Shown here piece after piece: positions 1-5,639 of a DNA stretch of 7,472 nt. Below the pieces are notes generated by a model that did no database searches, was not told the origin of the DNA, and was given only the letters and a program-made list of their open reading frames with translations. The stretch is from Thermoplasmata archaeon (GTDB lineage: Archaea > Thermoplasmatota > Thermoplasmata > Lutacidiplasmatales > UBA184): NCBI GenBank assembly GCA_030044475.1, contig JASHVP010000128.1, positions 1 to 7,472 of the forward strand, given 5' to 3'. Every line of letters starts with the position of its first letter. Within the stretch, counting starts at the first letter, position 1. Both the position numbers and the translations under genes were made by a program.

Positions 1-246
1 CAGCACGAGGGCGTCCCGGCAGTGGGTCCGGACCGTCGACTCCCGCGGGGTCGACCGCATCCGTTCGAAGAACTGCGTCGTCTCGACGTTGAACCCACGG
101 CGGATCGAGCGGCGCGCGCGGGCGCCGAGGATCCGGGAGAGCTCCTCGAGGTTCATCGCCTGCAGCTCGGGGAGCGACTTTCCGCGGTACGAGAACTCGC
201 GCTTGCGGCGCGCCTCGACCTTCTTCGCCCGCCGCGCCCTCGGCAT
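1..246 (-). CDS. rps19: 30S ribosomal protein uS19 (S19), C-terminus cut by window edge
   Basis: Small-subunit ribosomal protein of the 30S head, which in the known family works next to uS13 (bacterial symbol rpsS). The 82 residues visible start MPRARRAKKVEARRK, a basic tail, followed by FSYRGKSLPELQAM (18-31), LEELSRILGARARRSIRRG (33-51) and VRTHCRDAL (72-80). These are the typical archaeal S19 blocks, including the RTHCRD motif. The ATG at 246-244 lies directly after the uL2 stop (TAG at 249-247) with no spacer. A GGAGG (258-254) seven bases upstream fixes the start. Archaeal S19 proteins are usually about 130-150 residues, so roughly the last third lies beyond the left edge. It is the fifth gene of the minus-strand ribosomal operon. 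In archaea uL22 and uS3 normally follow, outside this window. The identification is secure. Confidence 0.97.
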   Translation of the reverse strand, partial: MPRARRAKKVEARRKREFSYRGKSLPELQAMNLEELSRILGARARRSIRRGFNVETTQFFERMRSTPRESTVRTHCRDALVL

Positions 247-978
247 CTACGCCCCTCCGCGCTGGGCGCGGCGCGCCCGCTTCTTCCGGGCCGAGCGCGA
301 GAACCGCCCGACCTTGGCGCCGGGCCAGGTCCCGCTCTGCACGGTGCTCGGCCGGCCGACGTGCTGGTGCGCGCCGCCGCCGAACGGATGGTTGACCGGG
401 TTCATCGCGACGCCGCGGACCTTGATCGGCGCACGGGCCAGCGATCGGGTCGTCCAGACCTTCTTGCCGGCCTTGATGATCGGCCGCTCCCTCCGGCCCC
501 CGCCGCCGACGGCGCCGACCTGCGCCCGGCAGGTCCCGAGGAAGACCTTGAACGCGCCCGAGGGGAGCTGGACCGTGACCTCGTCCCCGGTGTGGGCGGT
601 CACGAGAGCGCCCGTACCGGCGGCCCGGACCAGGCGGCCCCCGTCGAACGGCTTGACCTCGAGGTTCGAGACGAGCGTCCCGTCGGGGATGCGGGCGAGC
701 GGCAGGATGGCGCCGCGGTCGACCTTCCCTTCGTGGATCGCGACCGTGTCGCCGGTGGCGAGCCCCGCCGAGGCGAGGATCCGGACCGTGGTCCCGCCCG
801 GCGCGACGACCTCGGCGACCGGCGCGGTGCGCCCCGGGGCCGGGCGGATGTCGACGACCCGGGCCTCGCCGACGATCGTCGGGGCGGGATGGTAGATCGG
901 ACCGTGGTGCCGATGGCTCGGCGAGCGATACGTGCCGGTCCCGCTCCCGCGGCGCCGGGAGATGATCCGCTTTCCCAT
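247..978 (-). CDS. rpl2: 50S ribosomal protein uL2 (L2), complete, 243 aa
   Basis: Core large-subunit protein near the peptidyl-transferase centre, needed in the known family for subunit joining and tRNA binding (bacterial rplB). It opens MGKRIISRRRGSGTGTYRSP and has the archaeal OB-fold/SH3-like core. The hallmark loop VRGVAMNPVNHPFGGG (187-202) follows, then AHQHVGRPSTV and a basic tail. The length of 243 matches archaeal L2, which is about 240. The reading frame is open upstream, but the ATG at 978-976 gives the canonical N-terminus and shares a base with the uL23 stop (TGATG). A weak GGGAG lies just upstream. One oddity is that the residue before the conserved histidine (His197, equivalent to E. 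coli His229) is Asn196 (codon AAC). The homologues I know have Asp, or Glu in eukaryotes. It is translationally coupled to uL23. Confidence 0.99.
   Translation of the reverse strand: MGKRIISRRRGSGTGTYRSPSHRHHGPIYHPAPTIVGEARVVDIRPAPGRTAPVAEVVAPGGTTVRILASAGLATGDTVAIHEGKVDRGAILPLARIPDGTLVSNLEVKPFDGGRLVRAAGTGALVTAHTGDEVTVQLPSGAFKVFLGTCRAQVGAVGGGGRRERPIIKAGKKVWTTRSLARAPIKVRGVAMNPVNHPFGGGAHQHVGRPSTVQSGTWPGAKVGRFSRSARKKRARRAQRGGA
254..258 (-). promoter_or_regulatory. Shine-Dalgarno of uS19
   Basis: The minus strand reads GGAGG here, seven bases before the uS19 ATG and inside the last codons of uL2. It supports reinitiation at uS19 directly after the uL2 stop. Confidence 0.7.
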
Positions 979-1247
979 CAGAACACTCCCGCCCGGCCAC
1001 CGATGTCCTCGGCCGAGAACTCCTTCGCGAAGCGGACGGTGGCGATCTTGCCGACCCGCACGATCTTCGTATTGATCTTCGCGACCTTGCACTGGTACGT
1101 CGCCTCGACCGCCCGGCGGATCTCCGCCCGCGTCGCCCGCCGATCGACGACGAACTCGAGCTTGTTCAGCCGTTCCATCTCGTCCATCGACTTCTCGGTG
1201 ACGTAGGCGTGCAGGATGATCCGGTGCGTCAGCGGCTCGTCGGTCAC
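978..1247 (-). CDS. rpl23: 50S ribosomal protein uL23 (L23), 89 aa
   Basis: Large-subunit protein at the peptide exit tunnel, the docking site for SRP and chaperones in the known family (bacterial rplW). The visible blocks are AYVTEKSMDEMERLNKLEFV (14-33), VDRRATRAEIRRAVEATY (34-51), VAKINT (55-60) and the archaeal C-terminal FAKEFSAEDIGGRAGVF. The length of 89 fits archaeal L23, about 82-90. The start is GTG at 1247-1245, overlapping the uL4 stop as GTGA and preceded seven bases upstream by a strong GGGGAGG. The open frame continues upstream, but that part is an out-of-frame shadow of uL4. The stop (TGA at 980-978) shares one base with the uL2 start. Identity and start are both well supported. 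Confidence 0.98.
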   Translation of the reverse strand: MTDEPLTHRIILHAYVTEKSMDEMERLNKLEFVVDRRATRAEIRRAVEATYQCKVAKINTKIVRVGKIATVRFAKEFSAEDIGGRAGVF

Positions 1248-2065
1248 GGGGCGGCCTCCCCGAGCCGGGCCCGGAGCGACTCGACCGCGGCGTGCGAGAA
1301 GAGGGTCAGCCGGCCCGCGGTCCCCCCGGGCGCCAGGTCCTCGGTCGCGAGCCGCTGGGCGGAGACGACCTCGACTCCGGCCAGGTTGCGGAAGCCGACC
1401 GCGCGGCCGGGGGCGCTCGTGACGACCAGGAGGCTGCGCGGGGTCCGGCGGACCCGGCCGCGGCGTCGCGCGCGGCCCGACGACCGGAGGTGCGTGCCGA
1501 CCCGGGCGCGCTCGATGTCCGGCCAGAGCTCGAGCTGCCGCAGCAGGTTCCGGGCCTCGGCCGCGGTGCGGATCTCCTCGACCGGGTCGACGAGGACGAC
1601 CGGAAGGTGGAGCCCCTTCGGGACCTCGTGGCCCCGGGCGGCCGCGAGCTTCGCCTCGCGCGTGGCCGCGAGGGCGGATCGGAAGGCCAGCTGCCGCTCC
1701 TTGCGATTGATCTTTTTCGCCCAGATCCGATCCACCCTCGGGGGATGCGCGGGTCGCCCGCCGACGGTGTTCGGGGCTTGGGCGCCGGTCATCGAGTCCA
1801 TGAGCCGGGGCGTCCGCGCGACGCCCCGCCCCTTGCCGGACCACTCGACCGAGTGGCGCAACCCCGCCGTCGGACTGGTGCCGTACGGCTGGCGTCGGTG
1901 GGACTGTGCGGCGACGACCGCCCGCTGGATCAGGTCCGGGCGGACCGGCTGGGAGAAGGCGAGCGGGAGGGAGACCGTCGCCCCGGGCTTGCCCTCGAGG
2001 TCGACCACGTGCACCCGGTGATGGGGCGTCGCGTGCTCGGGGAGGGCCGGAGCGTCGGGCGTCAT
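1244..2065 (-). CDS. rpl4: 50S ribosomal protein uL4 (archaeal L4 / eukaryotic L4-like), 273 aa
   Basis: Large-subunit protein whose extended loop lines the exit tunnel (bacterial rplD). Archaeal hallmarks are VRPDLIQRAVVAAQSHRRQP (41-60), YGTSPTAGLRHS, the tunnel loop WSGKGRGVARTPR (75-87), GGRPAHPPRVDRIWAKKINR (102-121) and the C-terminal Rossmann-like half ending LTLFSHAAVESLRARLG. The ATG at 2065-2063 overlaps the uL3 stop as ATGA and has a close GGGAG upstream. This start leaves about 17 residues rich in Pro, Ala and His (TPDAPALPEHATPHH) before the conserved VHVVDLEG strand. An in-frame GTG at 2014-2012 would give a more canonical N-terminus, but the stop-start overlap favours the ATG. 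The stop (TGA at 1246-1244) overlaps the uL23 GTG. Its length is near the upper end for archaeal L4. Confidence 0.98.
   Translation of the reverse strand: MTPDAPALPEHATPHHRVHVVDLEGKPGATVSLPLAFSQPVRPDLIQRAVVAAQSHRRQPYGTSPTAGLRHSVEWSGKGRGVARTPRLMDSMTGAQAPNTVGGRPAHPPRVDRIWAKKINRKERQLAFRSALAATREAKLAAARGHEVPKGLHLPVVLVDPVEEIRTAAEARNLLRQLELWPDIERARVGTHLRSSGRARRRGRVRRTPRSLLVVTSAPGRAVGFRNLAGVEVVSAQRLATEDLAPGGTAGRLTLFSHAAVESLRARLGEAAP
1255..1259 (-). promoter_or_regulatory. Shine-Dalgarno of uL23
   Basis: The minus strand reads GGAGG (extended GGGGAGG) seven bases before the GTG start of uL23, within the end of uL4. It decides the GTG start, since no ATG is available in a sensible position. Confidence 0.75.
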
Positions 2066-3060
2066 GCTCCCTGCTTCGAACGGGTGCTGAGATAGCGGAG
2101 GTCGACCTTCTCGACCGTCGCGACGCGGCTGCGGATGGGGGCGCGGAAGCGGAGCAGCCGCTTCGCCGGACCCGGCAGGGAGCCGTGCAGGACGAGGCAG
2201 GCGCTGCGCACCTCCCCGTAATGCGGGAAGCCACCCTGCGGGGTGATCGGGTCGCTGCGGGGGTCTCGGACGATCTTGAGCACGCGCAGGTTGTACTGCG
2301 TGCGCCGGTGGTAGCCCTGCTGGCCCGCCTGCGGGATCCGGTACGTGACGAAGCTCGGGTTGTGGGGCCCGAGCGTGCCGATCATGCGGCGGTGCTTCGA
2401 GTTCTTGCGGGGCTGGAGCTTAACGCCCCACCGTTGGATGTGGCCCTGGAAGCCGAATCCCTTCGTGACGCCGACCACGTCCACGAACTCGCCTTCCTTG
2501 GTGAGGGAGTCGGCGCCGAGTTCGGTCCCGAGCTGCTTCAACGCGAAGGCGCGGCGCTCGTCGAACTTCTCCCCGGCCACGCGCACCTCGAAGAGGGTCG
2601 GCGACTTCGACGGGACCCCCGTGAGCAGCTGGGGCTGCGTGTAGACGATGAGACGGACCTCGTCCCCCGGCGCGGCGCCGAACCGCTCGAGGGCCGCCGG
2701 TTCGCTCGCGGGATGCGGGGGGATCCGCCGGTCGAGCTCCTCGATCAGTCCGGACCCCCAGACCTCGGCGACGACCCGCGAGCCGTACGGGTGGCGGGCG
2801 TAGACGCGGGCCCCGGCCACCCGCAGCGGAGGGACTTCGACGACGGTGACGGGGACGGCGACCTCCTGCCCGGCGGTCGTCGACCGCTTCCGATAGTCGA
2901 CGATGAAGGCGTGGGTCATCCCCACCTTGAATCCGGCGAACCCCTCGACGGTCGGCGCCTTCGGGCCGGTCGGCCACGAACGGACGCGCGGAAGGGGACG
3001 CGCCGAGCGGGACCGGGGGGAGAAGCCGAGCGAGCCTCGGCGCGGGCGATGGCGGGCCAT
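2062..3060 (-). CDS. rpl3: 50S ribosomal protein uL3 (L3), archaeal type, 332 aa
   Basis: Early-assembly large-subunit protein whose finger reaches toward the peptidyl-transferase centre (bacterial rplC). It begins MARHRPRRGSLGFSPRSR, the standard archaeal/eukaryotic opening. It continues with PRVRSWP (24-30), GFAGFKVGMTHAF (40-52), VYTQPQLLTGVPSKSPTLFE (139-158), VGVTKGFGFQGHIQRWGVKL (196-215) and IGTLGPHNPSFVTYRIPQAG (227-246). Its 332 residues match archaeal L3, about 335. The frame is open to 3252, but homology sets the start at ATG 3060-3058. The TATA element at about 3111-3117 lies inside the would-be extension, which also argues against a longer protein. It is the first gene of the operon, and its 3' end overlaps uL4 as ATGA. 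No well-placed Shine-Dalgarno is seen; the only GGAGG (3084-3080) is 19 bases upstream. Confidence 0.99.
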   Translation of the reverse strand: MARHRPRRGSLGFSPRSRSARPLPRVRSWPTGPKAPTVEGFAGFKVGMTHAFIVDYRKRSTTAGQEVAVPVTVVEVPPLRVAGARVYARHPYGSRVVAEVWGSGLIEELDRRIPPHPASEPAALERFGAAPGDEVRLIVYTQPQLLTGVPSKSPTLFEVRVAGEKFDERRAFALKQLGTELGADSLTKEGEFVDVVGVTKGFGFQGHIQRWGVKLQPRKNSKHRRMIGTLGPHNPSFVTYRIPQAGQQGYHRRTQYNLRVLKIVRDPRSDPITPQGGFPHYGEVRSACLVLHGSLPGPAKRLLRFRAPIRSRVATVEKVDLRYLSTRSKQGA

Positions 3061-3106
3061 GGGTCGATAGGGGGTGCTGCCTCCGGTGGGGACGGGGGAG
3101 AAAGGT

Positions 3107-3121
3107 GCCCTATATAAGGGC
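3107..3121 (-). promoter_or_regulatory. TATA box of the ribosomal operon inside a 15-nt dyad
   Basis: The minus strand reads CTTATATAG, an excellent archaeal TATA box. Arms GCCCT (3107-3111) and AGGGC (3117-3121) flank a central ATATA, so the element is nearly symmetric and could be read on either strand. From the usual archaeal spacing, transcription toward uL3 would begin near 3087-3090, giving a leader of about 27-30 nt. No clear purine-rich BRE is visible in the flank. On the plus strand the same element would start about 155 bases before tdh. Confidence 0.75.
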
Positions 3122-3227
3122 TCGCGCGGCGCGCTCGCCGGTGGACGATTTCTCCTCGAAGAATCGCGTTCCGGCACGGGTGCGCTCGGACGCGCGCGTA
3201 GAGAGGGGCACGTCGGCCCGTGGCCGC

Positions 3228-3249
3228 GGGCCGCGCGGGTTCGCGGCCC
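3228..3249 (+). repeat. 8-bp perfect inverted repeat upstream of the tdh promoter element
   Basis: GGGCCGCG (3228-3235) and CGCGGCCC (3242-3249) flank a 6-nt loop (CGGGTT). A further direct copy of GGCCGCG lies at 3222-3228. The dyad ends one base before the putative BRE/TATA of tdh, a position where a regulator could contact the BRE. Chance is possible in sequence this GC-rich. Confidence 0.5.
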
Positions 3250-3260
3250 CAACCGTTATG
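3250..3260 (+). promoter_or_regulatory. Putative tdh-kbl promoter (BRE/TATA-like)
   Basis: CAACCGTTATG is the only AT-leaning stretch close to tdh and resembles a weak BRE plus TATA. At the usual archaeal spacing, transcription would begin near 3282-3286, leaving a 10-14 nt leader before the GTG at 3296. No Shine-Dalgarno precedes tdh, which fits a very short leader. The match to consensus is poor. Confidence 0.4.
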
Positions 3261-3295
3261 CGGAAGGCGCCCTCGACGGGACCGGTCGTTCCTCC

Positions 3296-4357
3296 GTGCA
3301 GGCATTCGTCAAGGCCACGCGCGGCCCGGGCGGAGAGATTCGTACGGTCCCGGACCCGTCGCCGGGGGAGGGGGAGGTCCTCGTCGCGGTCCGGGCGAGC
3401 TCCGTCTGCGGGACCGACATCCACCTCTGGCAGTGGAACGCGTGGGCCCAGTCCCGGGTCCGTCGGGTCCCGTTCATCCTCGGACACGAGCTGAGCGGGG
3501 AGGTGGTGCGCCTCGGACCCGGCGTGAAGAGCCTCGCCGTCGGCGACCACGTGTCGGCCGAGACCCACATCGCTGACGGGACCTGCGTCCAGTGCCGCAC
3601 CGGCCGGATGCACATCTGCGCCCACGTCGAGGTGCTGGGCGTCGACCGGGACGGGGTGTTCGCCGAGTACGTCGTCCTCCCCGAGATGAACGCGTGGAAG
3701 AACGACCCGGCGCTCGACCCGACGCTGGCGTCGATCCAGGAGCCGCTCGGCAACGCCGTGCACTCGCTGCTCCCCGAGGGCGCGCCGGCGGACCTGGCGG
3801 GCGCGTCGGTGCTCGTCACCGGCTGCGGTCCGATCGGGCTCCTCGCGATCGTCGTCGCCCGCCTGCTCGGCGCGCGCCGCGTCTACGCGACGGAGGTGAA
3901 CCCGCTCCGCAGCGACCTCGCGCGGCGCATGGGAGCCGACCGCGTGTTCCACCCGGTCGAGGAGGGGGCGGGCGTGCTCCGGACGATCCGGGAGGAGACC
4001 GACGGCCACGGGGTCGACGTCGCCGTGGAGATGTCGGGCCACCCCGCGTCGCTGCGACTCGCGTTCGACGCGTTGACGCCCGGCGGCCGGGTCTCCCTGC
4101 TCGGCCTGTACGACTCCGACGCGTCGTTGAACTTCGACGACGCGATCATCTTCCGGGCCGCCCGGGTCTACGGGATCTTCGGCCGTCGCATGTTCGCGAC
4201 GTGGTACCAGGTTCGGGGACTGCTGGCGCGCGAGGAGCTCCGGTCCAAGATGGCGGAGATCATCACCCACCGGGTCCCGATCCGCGAGCTGCCGCGGGCG
4301 ATGGAGCTGGTCGCCTCGCAGCAGGCGGCGAAGGTCTCGCTGGAGGCGAAGTGGTGA
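3296..4357 (+). CDS. tdh: L-threonine 3-dehydrogenase (zinc MDR family), 353 aa
   Basis: Oxidises L-threonine to 2-amino-3-oxobutyrate with NAD+, in the cytoplasm. It is a medium-chain dehydrogenase: a GroES-like catalytic domain (about 1-150), a Rossmann domain (about 150-290) and a return to the catalytic fold. The catalytic zinc set is visible as Cys38 in SVCGTDIHLW, His64-Glu65 in GHE and Glu149 in QEPLGNAVH. Thr40 and His43 of the active site are present. GCGPIG (176-181) is the nucleotide loop, and Glu200 with Arg205 in YATEVNPLR suits NAD+ over NADP+. RRMFATWYQ (297-305) is typical of TDH. The structural-zinc lobe reads Asp94-x2-Cys97-x2-Cys100-x7-Cys108, so the usual first cysteine is aspartate. 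The GTG start gives MQAFVKATRGPGG, matching the family N-terminus. The frame is open upstream to 3074, but that extension is not homologous and contains the promoters. The end overlaps kbl by GTGA, so threonine is very probably the substrate. Confidence 0.95.
   Translation: MQAFVKATRGPGGEIRTVPDPSPGEGEVLVAVRASSVCGTDIHLWQWNAWAQSRVRRVPFILGHELSGEVVRLGPGVKSLAVGDHVSAETHIADGTCVQCRTGRMHICAHVEVLGVDRDGVFAEYVVLPEMNAWKNDPALDPTLASIQEPLGNAVHSLLPEGAPADLAGASVLVTGCGPIGLLAIVVARLLGARRVYATEVNPLRSDLARRMGADRVFHPVEEGAGVLRTIREETDGHGVDVAVEMSGHPASLRLAFDALTPGGRVSLLGLYDSDASLNFDDAIIFRAARVYGIFGRRMFATWYQVRGLLAREELRSKMAEIITHRVPIRELPRAMELVASQQAAKVSLEAKW
4342..4346 (+). promoter_or_regulatory. Shine-Dalgarno of kbl
   Basis: GGAGG lies inside the last codons of tdh, seven bases before the kbl GTG. 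It fixes the kbl start and supports translational coupling across the GTGA overlap. Confidence 0.75.
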
Positions 4358-5553
4358 CGGCGCGCGACCCGACCGGGTTCCTCGGTCAGGAGTACCGCGA
4401 GCTGGTCGACGCGCAGGCGAACTGGACGCTCCACGAGCTCGCGGGACCGAGCACGCCCTGGTGCACGATCGACGGCCGCAAGGTGCTCATGTTCTGCTCG
4501 AACAACTACCTCGGCCTGTCGAACCATCCGCGCCTGCGCGCGGCGGCCGAGGAGGCGATCCGGACCCATGGGGTCGGGTCCGGCTCGGTCCGCTCGATCG
4601 CCGGGACGATGGACCTCCACCTCGACCTGGAACGCCGGCTGGCGAAGTTCAAGGGGTCGGAGGCGTCGCTCGTCTACCAGAGCGGATTCGCGACGAACGC
4701 CGGGCTCATCCCGCAGCTCGTCGGCGACGGGGACCTCGTCGTCAGCGACGAGCTGAACCATGGCAGCATCATCGACGGCGTCCGCCTCTCGCGGGCCGAG
4801 CGGGCGGTGTACCACCACGCCGACCCGGCGGACCTCGCCCGCGTGCTCGACGCGGCCGAGGAGCACCGTCCGGAGTACCGCCGGATCCTGGTGATCACCG
4901 ACGGCGTGTTCTCGATGGACGGCGACATCGCTCCCCTCGACCGGATCGCCGCGGAAGCGGCGAAGCACGGCGCGATGGTGTACGTCGACGACGCCCACGG
5001 GGAAGGGGTCCTGGGGGAGGGCGGTCGCGGGATCGTCTCGCATTTCGGACTCGGGCGGGACCGCGTCCACGTCGAGATGGGGACGTTCTCGAAGGCGTTC
5101 GGGGTCGTCGGGGGGCACATCTCGGGGTCGCGCGCGTTGGTCGACTTCGCGTTCAACCGATCGCGGACCTGGCTCCTGAGCGGCTCGGCCCCTCCCCCGG
5201 TCGCGGCGGCCTGCCGCGCGGCGATCGACGTGCTCGAGAACGAGCCGGAGCACATTCGGCGGCTCTGGTCGCACACGAAGCGGTTCCAGTCGACGATGCG
5301 CGACCTCGGCTTCGACCTGGGGGCGAGCGCGACCCCGATCACCCCGGTGATGGTCGGAGAGAACGCCGTCGCGCGCCGGCTCTCCGCGCGGTTGCTCGAC
5401 CTCGGGGTCTTCGCGCTGCCGATCGTCTACCCGATGGTCGCGAAGGGGAAGGCGCGGATCCGCACGATCATGAACGCCGCGCTCACGGACGACGACGTCG
5501 GCCATGCGATCGCCGCGTTCGAGACCGCCGGCCGCGAGCTCGGTCTCCTCTGA
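4354..5553 (+). CDS. kbl: Glycine C-acetyltransferase (2-amino-3-ketobutyrate CoA ligase), 399 aa
   Basis: PLP enzyme that cleaves 2-amino-3-oxobutyrate with CoA to glycine and acetyl-CoA, taking over the unstable product of tdh. It is a fold-type I alpha-oxoamine synthase. CSNNYLGLSNHPRLR (48-62) is the substrate loop. GSGSVRSIAGT (75-85) follows. Asn135-His136 in ELNHGSIIDGVRLSRA includes the histidine that stacks on PLP. Asp212-Asp213-Ala-His215 (VDDAHGEG) is the PLP-binding set, and Lys247 in GTFSKAFGVVGG is the Schiff-base lysine. The C-terminus (NAALTDDDVGHAIAAF) and the length (family 395-400) agree. The VDDAHGEGVLGEGGRG and SKAFGVVGG wording resembles the Bacillus-type enzymes more than E. 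coli Kbl. AONS (BioF) and serine palmitoyltransferase share this fold, but overlap with tdh makes Kbl by far the best call. The GTG start overlaps the tdh stop and has a good Shine-Dalgarno. The longer open frame upstream is a shadow of tdh. Confidence 0.94.
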   Translation: MTARDPTGFLGQEYRELVDAQANWTLHELAGPSTPWCTIDGRKVLMFCSNNYLGLSNHPRLRAAAEEAIRTHGVGSGSVRSIAGTMDLHLDLERRLAKFKGSEASLVYQSGFATNAGLIPQLVGDGDLVVSDELNHGSIIDGVRLSRAERAVYHHADPADLARVLDAAEEHRPEYRRILVITDGVFSMDGDIAPLDRIAAEAAKHGAMVYVDDAHGEGVLGEGGRGIVSHFGLGRDRVHVEMGTFSKAFGVVGGHISGSRALVDFAFNRSRTWLLSGSAPPPVAAACRAAIDVLENEPEHIRRLWSHTKRFQSTMRDLGFDLGASATPITPVMVGENAVARRLSARLLDLGVFALPIVYPMVAKGKARIRTIMNAALTDDDVGHAIAAFETAGRELGLL

Positions 5554-5569
5554 CGGGCCGTTCCCCGTC
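5552..5569 (+). repeat. Inverted repeat at the kbl stop codon
   Basis: GACGGG (5552-5557) and CCCGTC (5564-5569) form a perfect 6-bp stem with a 6-nt loop, starting inside the kbl TGA. It could stabilise the transcript 3' end. No T-run follows, so it is not a standard archaeal or bacterial terminator. Confidence 0.35.
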
Positions 5570-5586
5570 GGCCAGCGAGTTACCCG

Positions 5587-5601
5587 GCCCGCCTTGCGGG
5601 C
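5587..5601 (+). repeat. Perfect dyad abutting the DUF2203 promoter element
   Basis: GCCCGC (5587-5592), loop CTT, GCGGGC (5596-5601). It ends one base before TAAATA and so overlaps the BRE position of the putative promoter. It may be an operator for this operon or a hairpin at the end of the tdh-kbl transcript. It could also arise by chance in GC-rich DNA. Confidence 0.45.
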
Positions 5602-5610
5602 GTAAATAGG
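5602..5610 (+). promoter_or_regulatory. Putative TATA element of the DUF2203-OsmC pair
   Basis: GTAAATAGG is the most AT-rich stretch between kbl and the DUF2203 gene. It begins about 37 bases before the GTG start. Standard spacing would put transcription near 5630, which would clip the Shine-Dalgarno at 5626-5634. Either the start site is slightly earlier or this element is not the main promoter. Confidence 0.45.
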
Positions 5611-5625
5611 GGAACGGACTTCGAC

Positions 5626-5634
5626 GGGAGGAGG
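5626..5634 (+). promoter_or_regulatory. Shine-Dalgarno of the DUF2203 gene
   Basis: GGGAGGAGG contains two overlapping GGAGG cores, 8 and 5 bases before the GTG at 5640. It decides the start of the gene. Confidence 0.75.
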
Positions 5635-5639
5635 CACCC

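Larger units (their letters stand above)
3061..3295. other. Divergent intergenic region between uL3 and tdh
   Basis: This is 235 bp without a credible gene. It holds the symmetric TATA of the ribosomal operon (3107-3121), a GGAGG on the minus strand (3084-3080), an 8-bp GC-rich hairpin (3228-3249) and a TATA-like element for tdh (3250-3260). The reading frames of uL3 and tdh both extend into it without stops. This reflects the high GC content, and the extensions resemble no family. Confidence 0.8.

Noticed and set aside
22..1206. Long plus-strand open frame opposite uL2, uL23 and uS19
   Set aside because: Antisense shadow. High GC makes stops rare, the protein is Arg/Pro/Ala-rich without any family motif, and the opposite strand encodes unmistakable ribosomal proteins.
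1707..1720. T-rich run on the plus strand as a possible terminator
   Set aside because: It lies in the middle of uL4 and encodes the conserved Lys-Lys-Ile-Asn-Arg-Lys stretch on the opposite strand.
1906..3117. 403-aa plus-strand open frame opposite uL3 and uL4
   Set aside because: Same GC-driven shadow. The composition is low complexity and it has no ribosome-binding site or promoter.
3061..3252. N-terminal extension of uL3 up to 3252
   Set aside because: The extension has no homology, contains the operon's own TATA element, and the internal ATG gives the canonical archaeal N-terminus.
3074..3295. N-terminal extension of tdh up to 3074
   Set aside because: It runs through the divergent promoter region. 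The family N-terminus begins exactly at the GTG at 3296.
3258..3494. ATG at 3258 as the start of a small gene
   Set aside because: It is out of frame with tdh, gives an Arg/Pro-rich shadow peptide, and has no ribosome-binding site.
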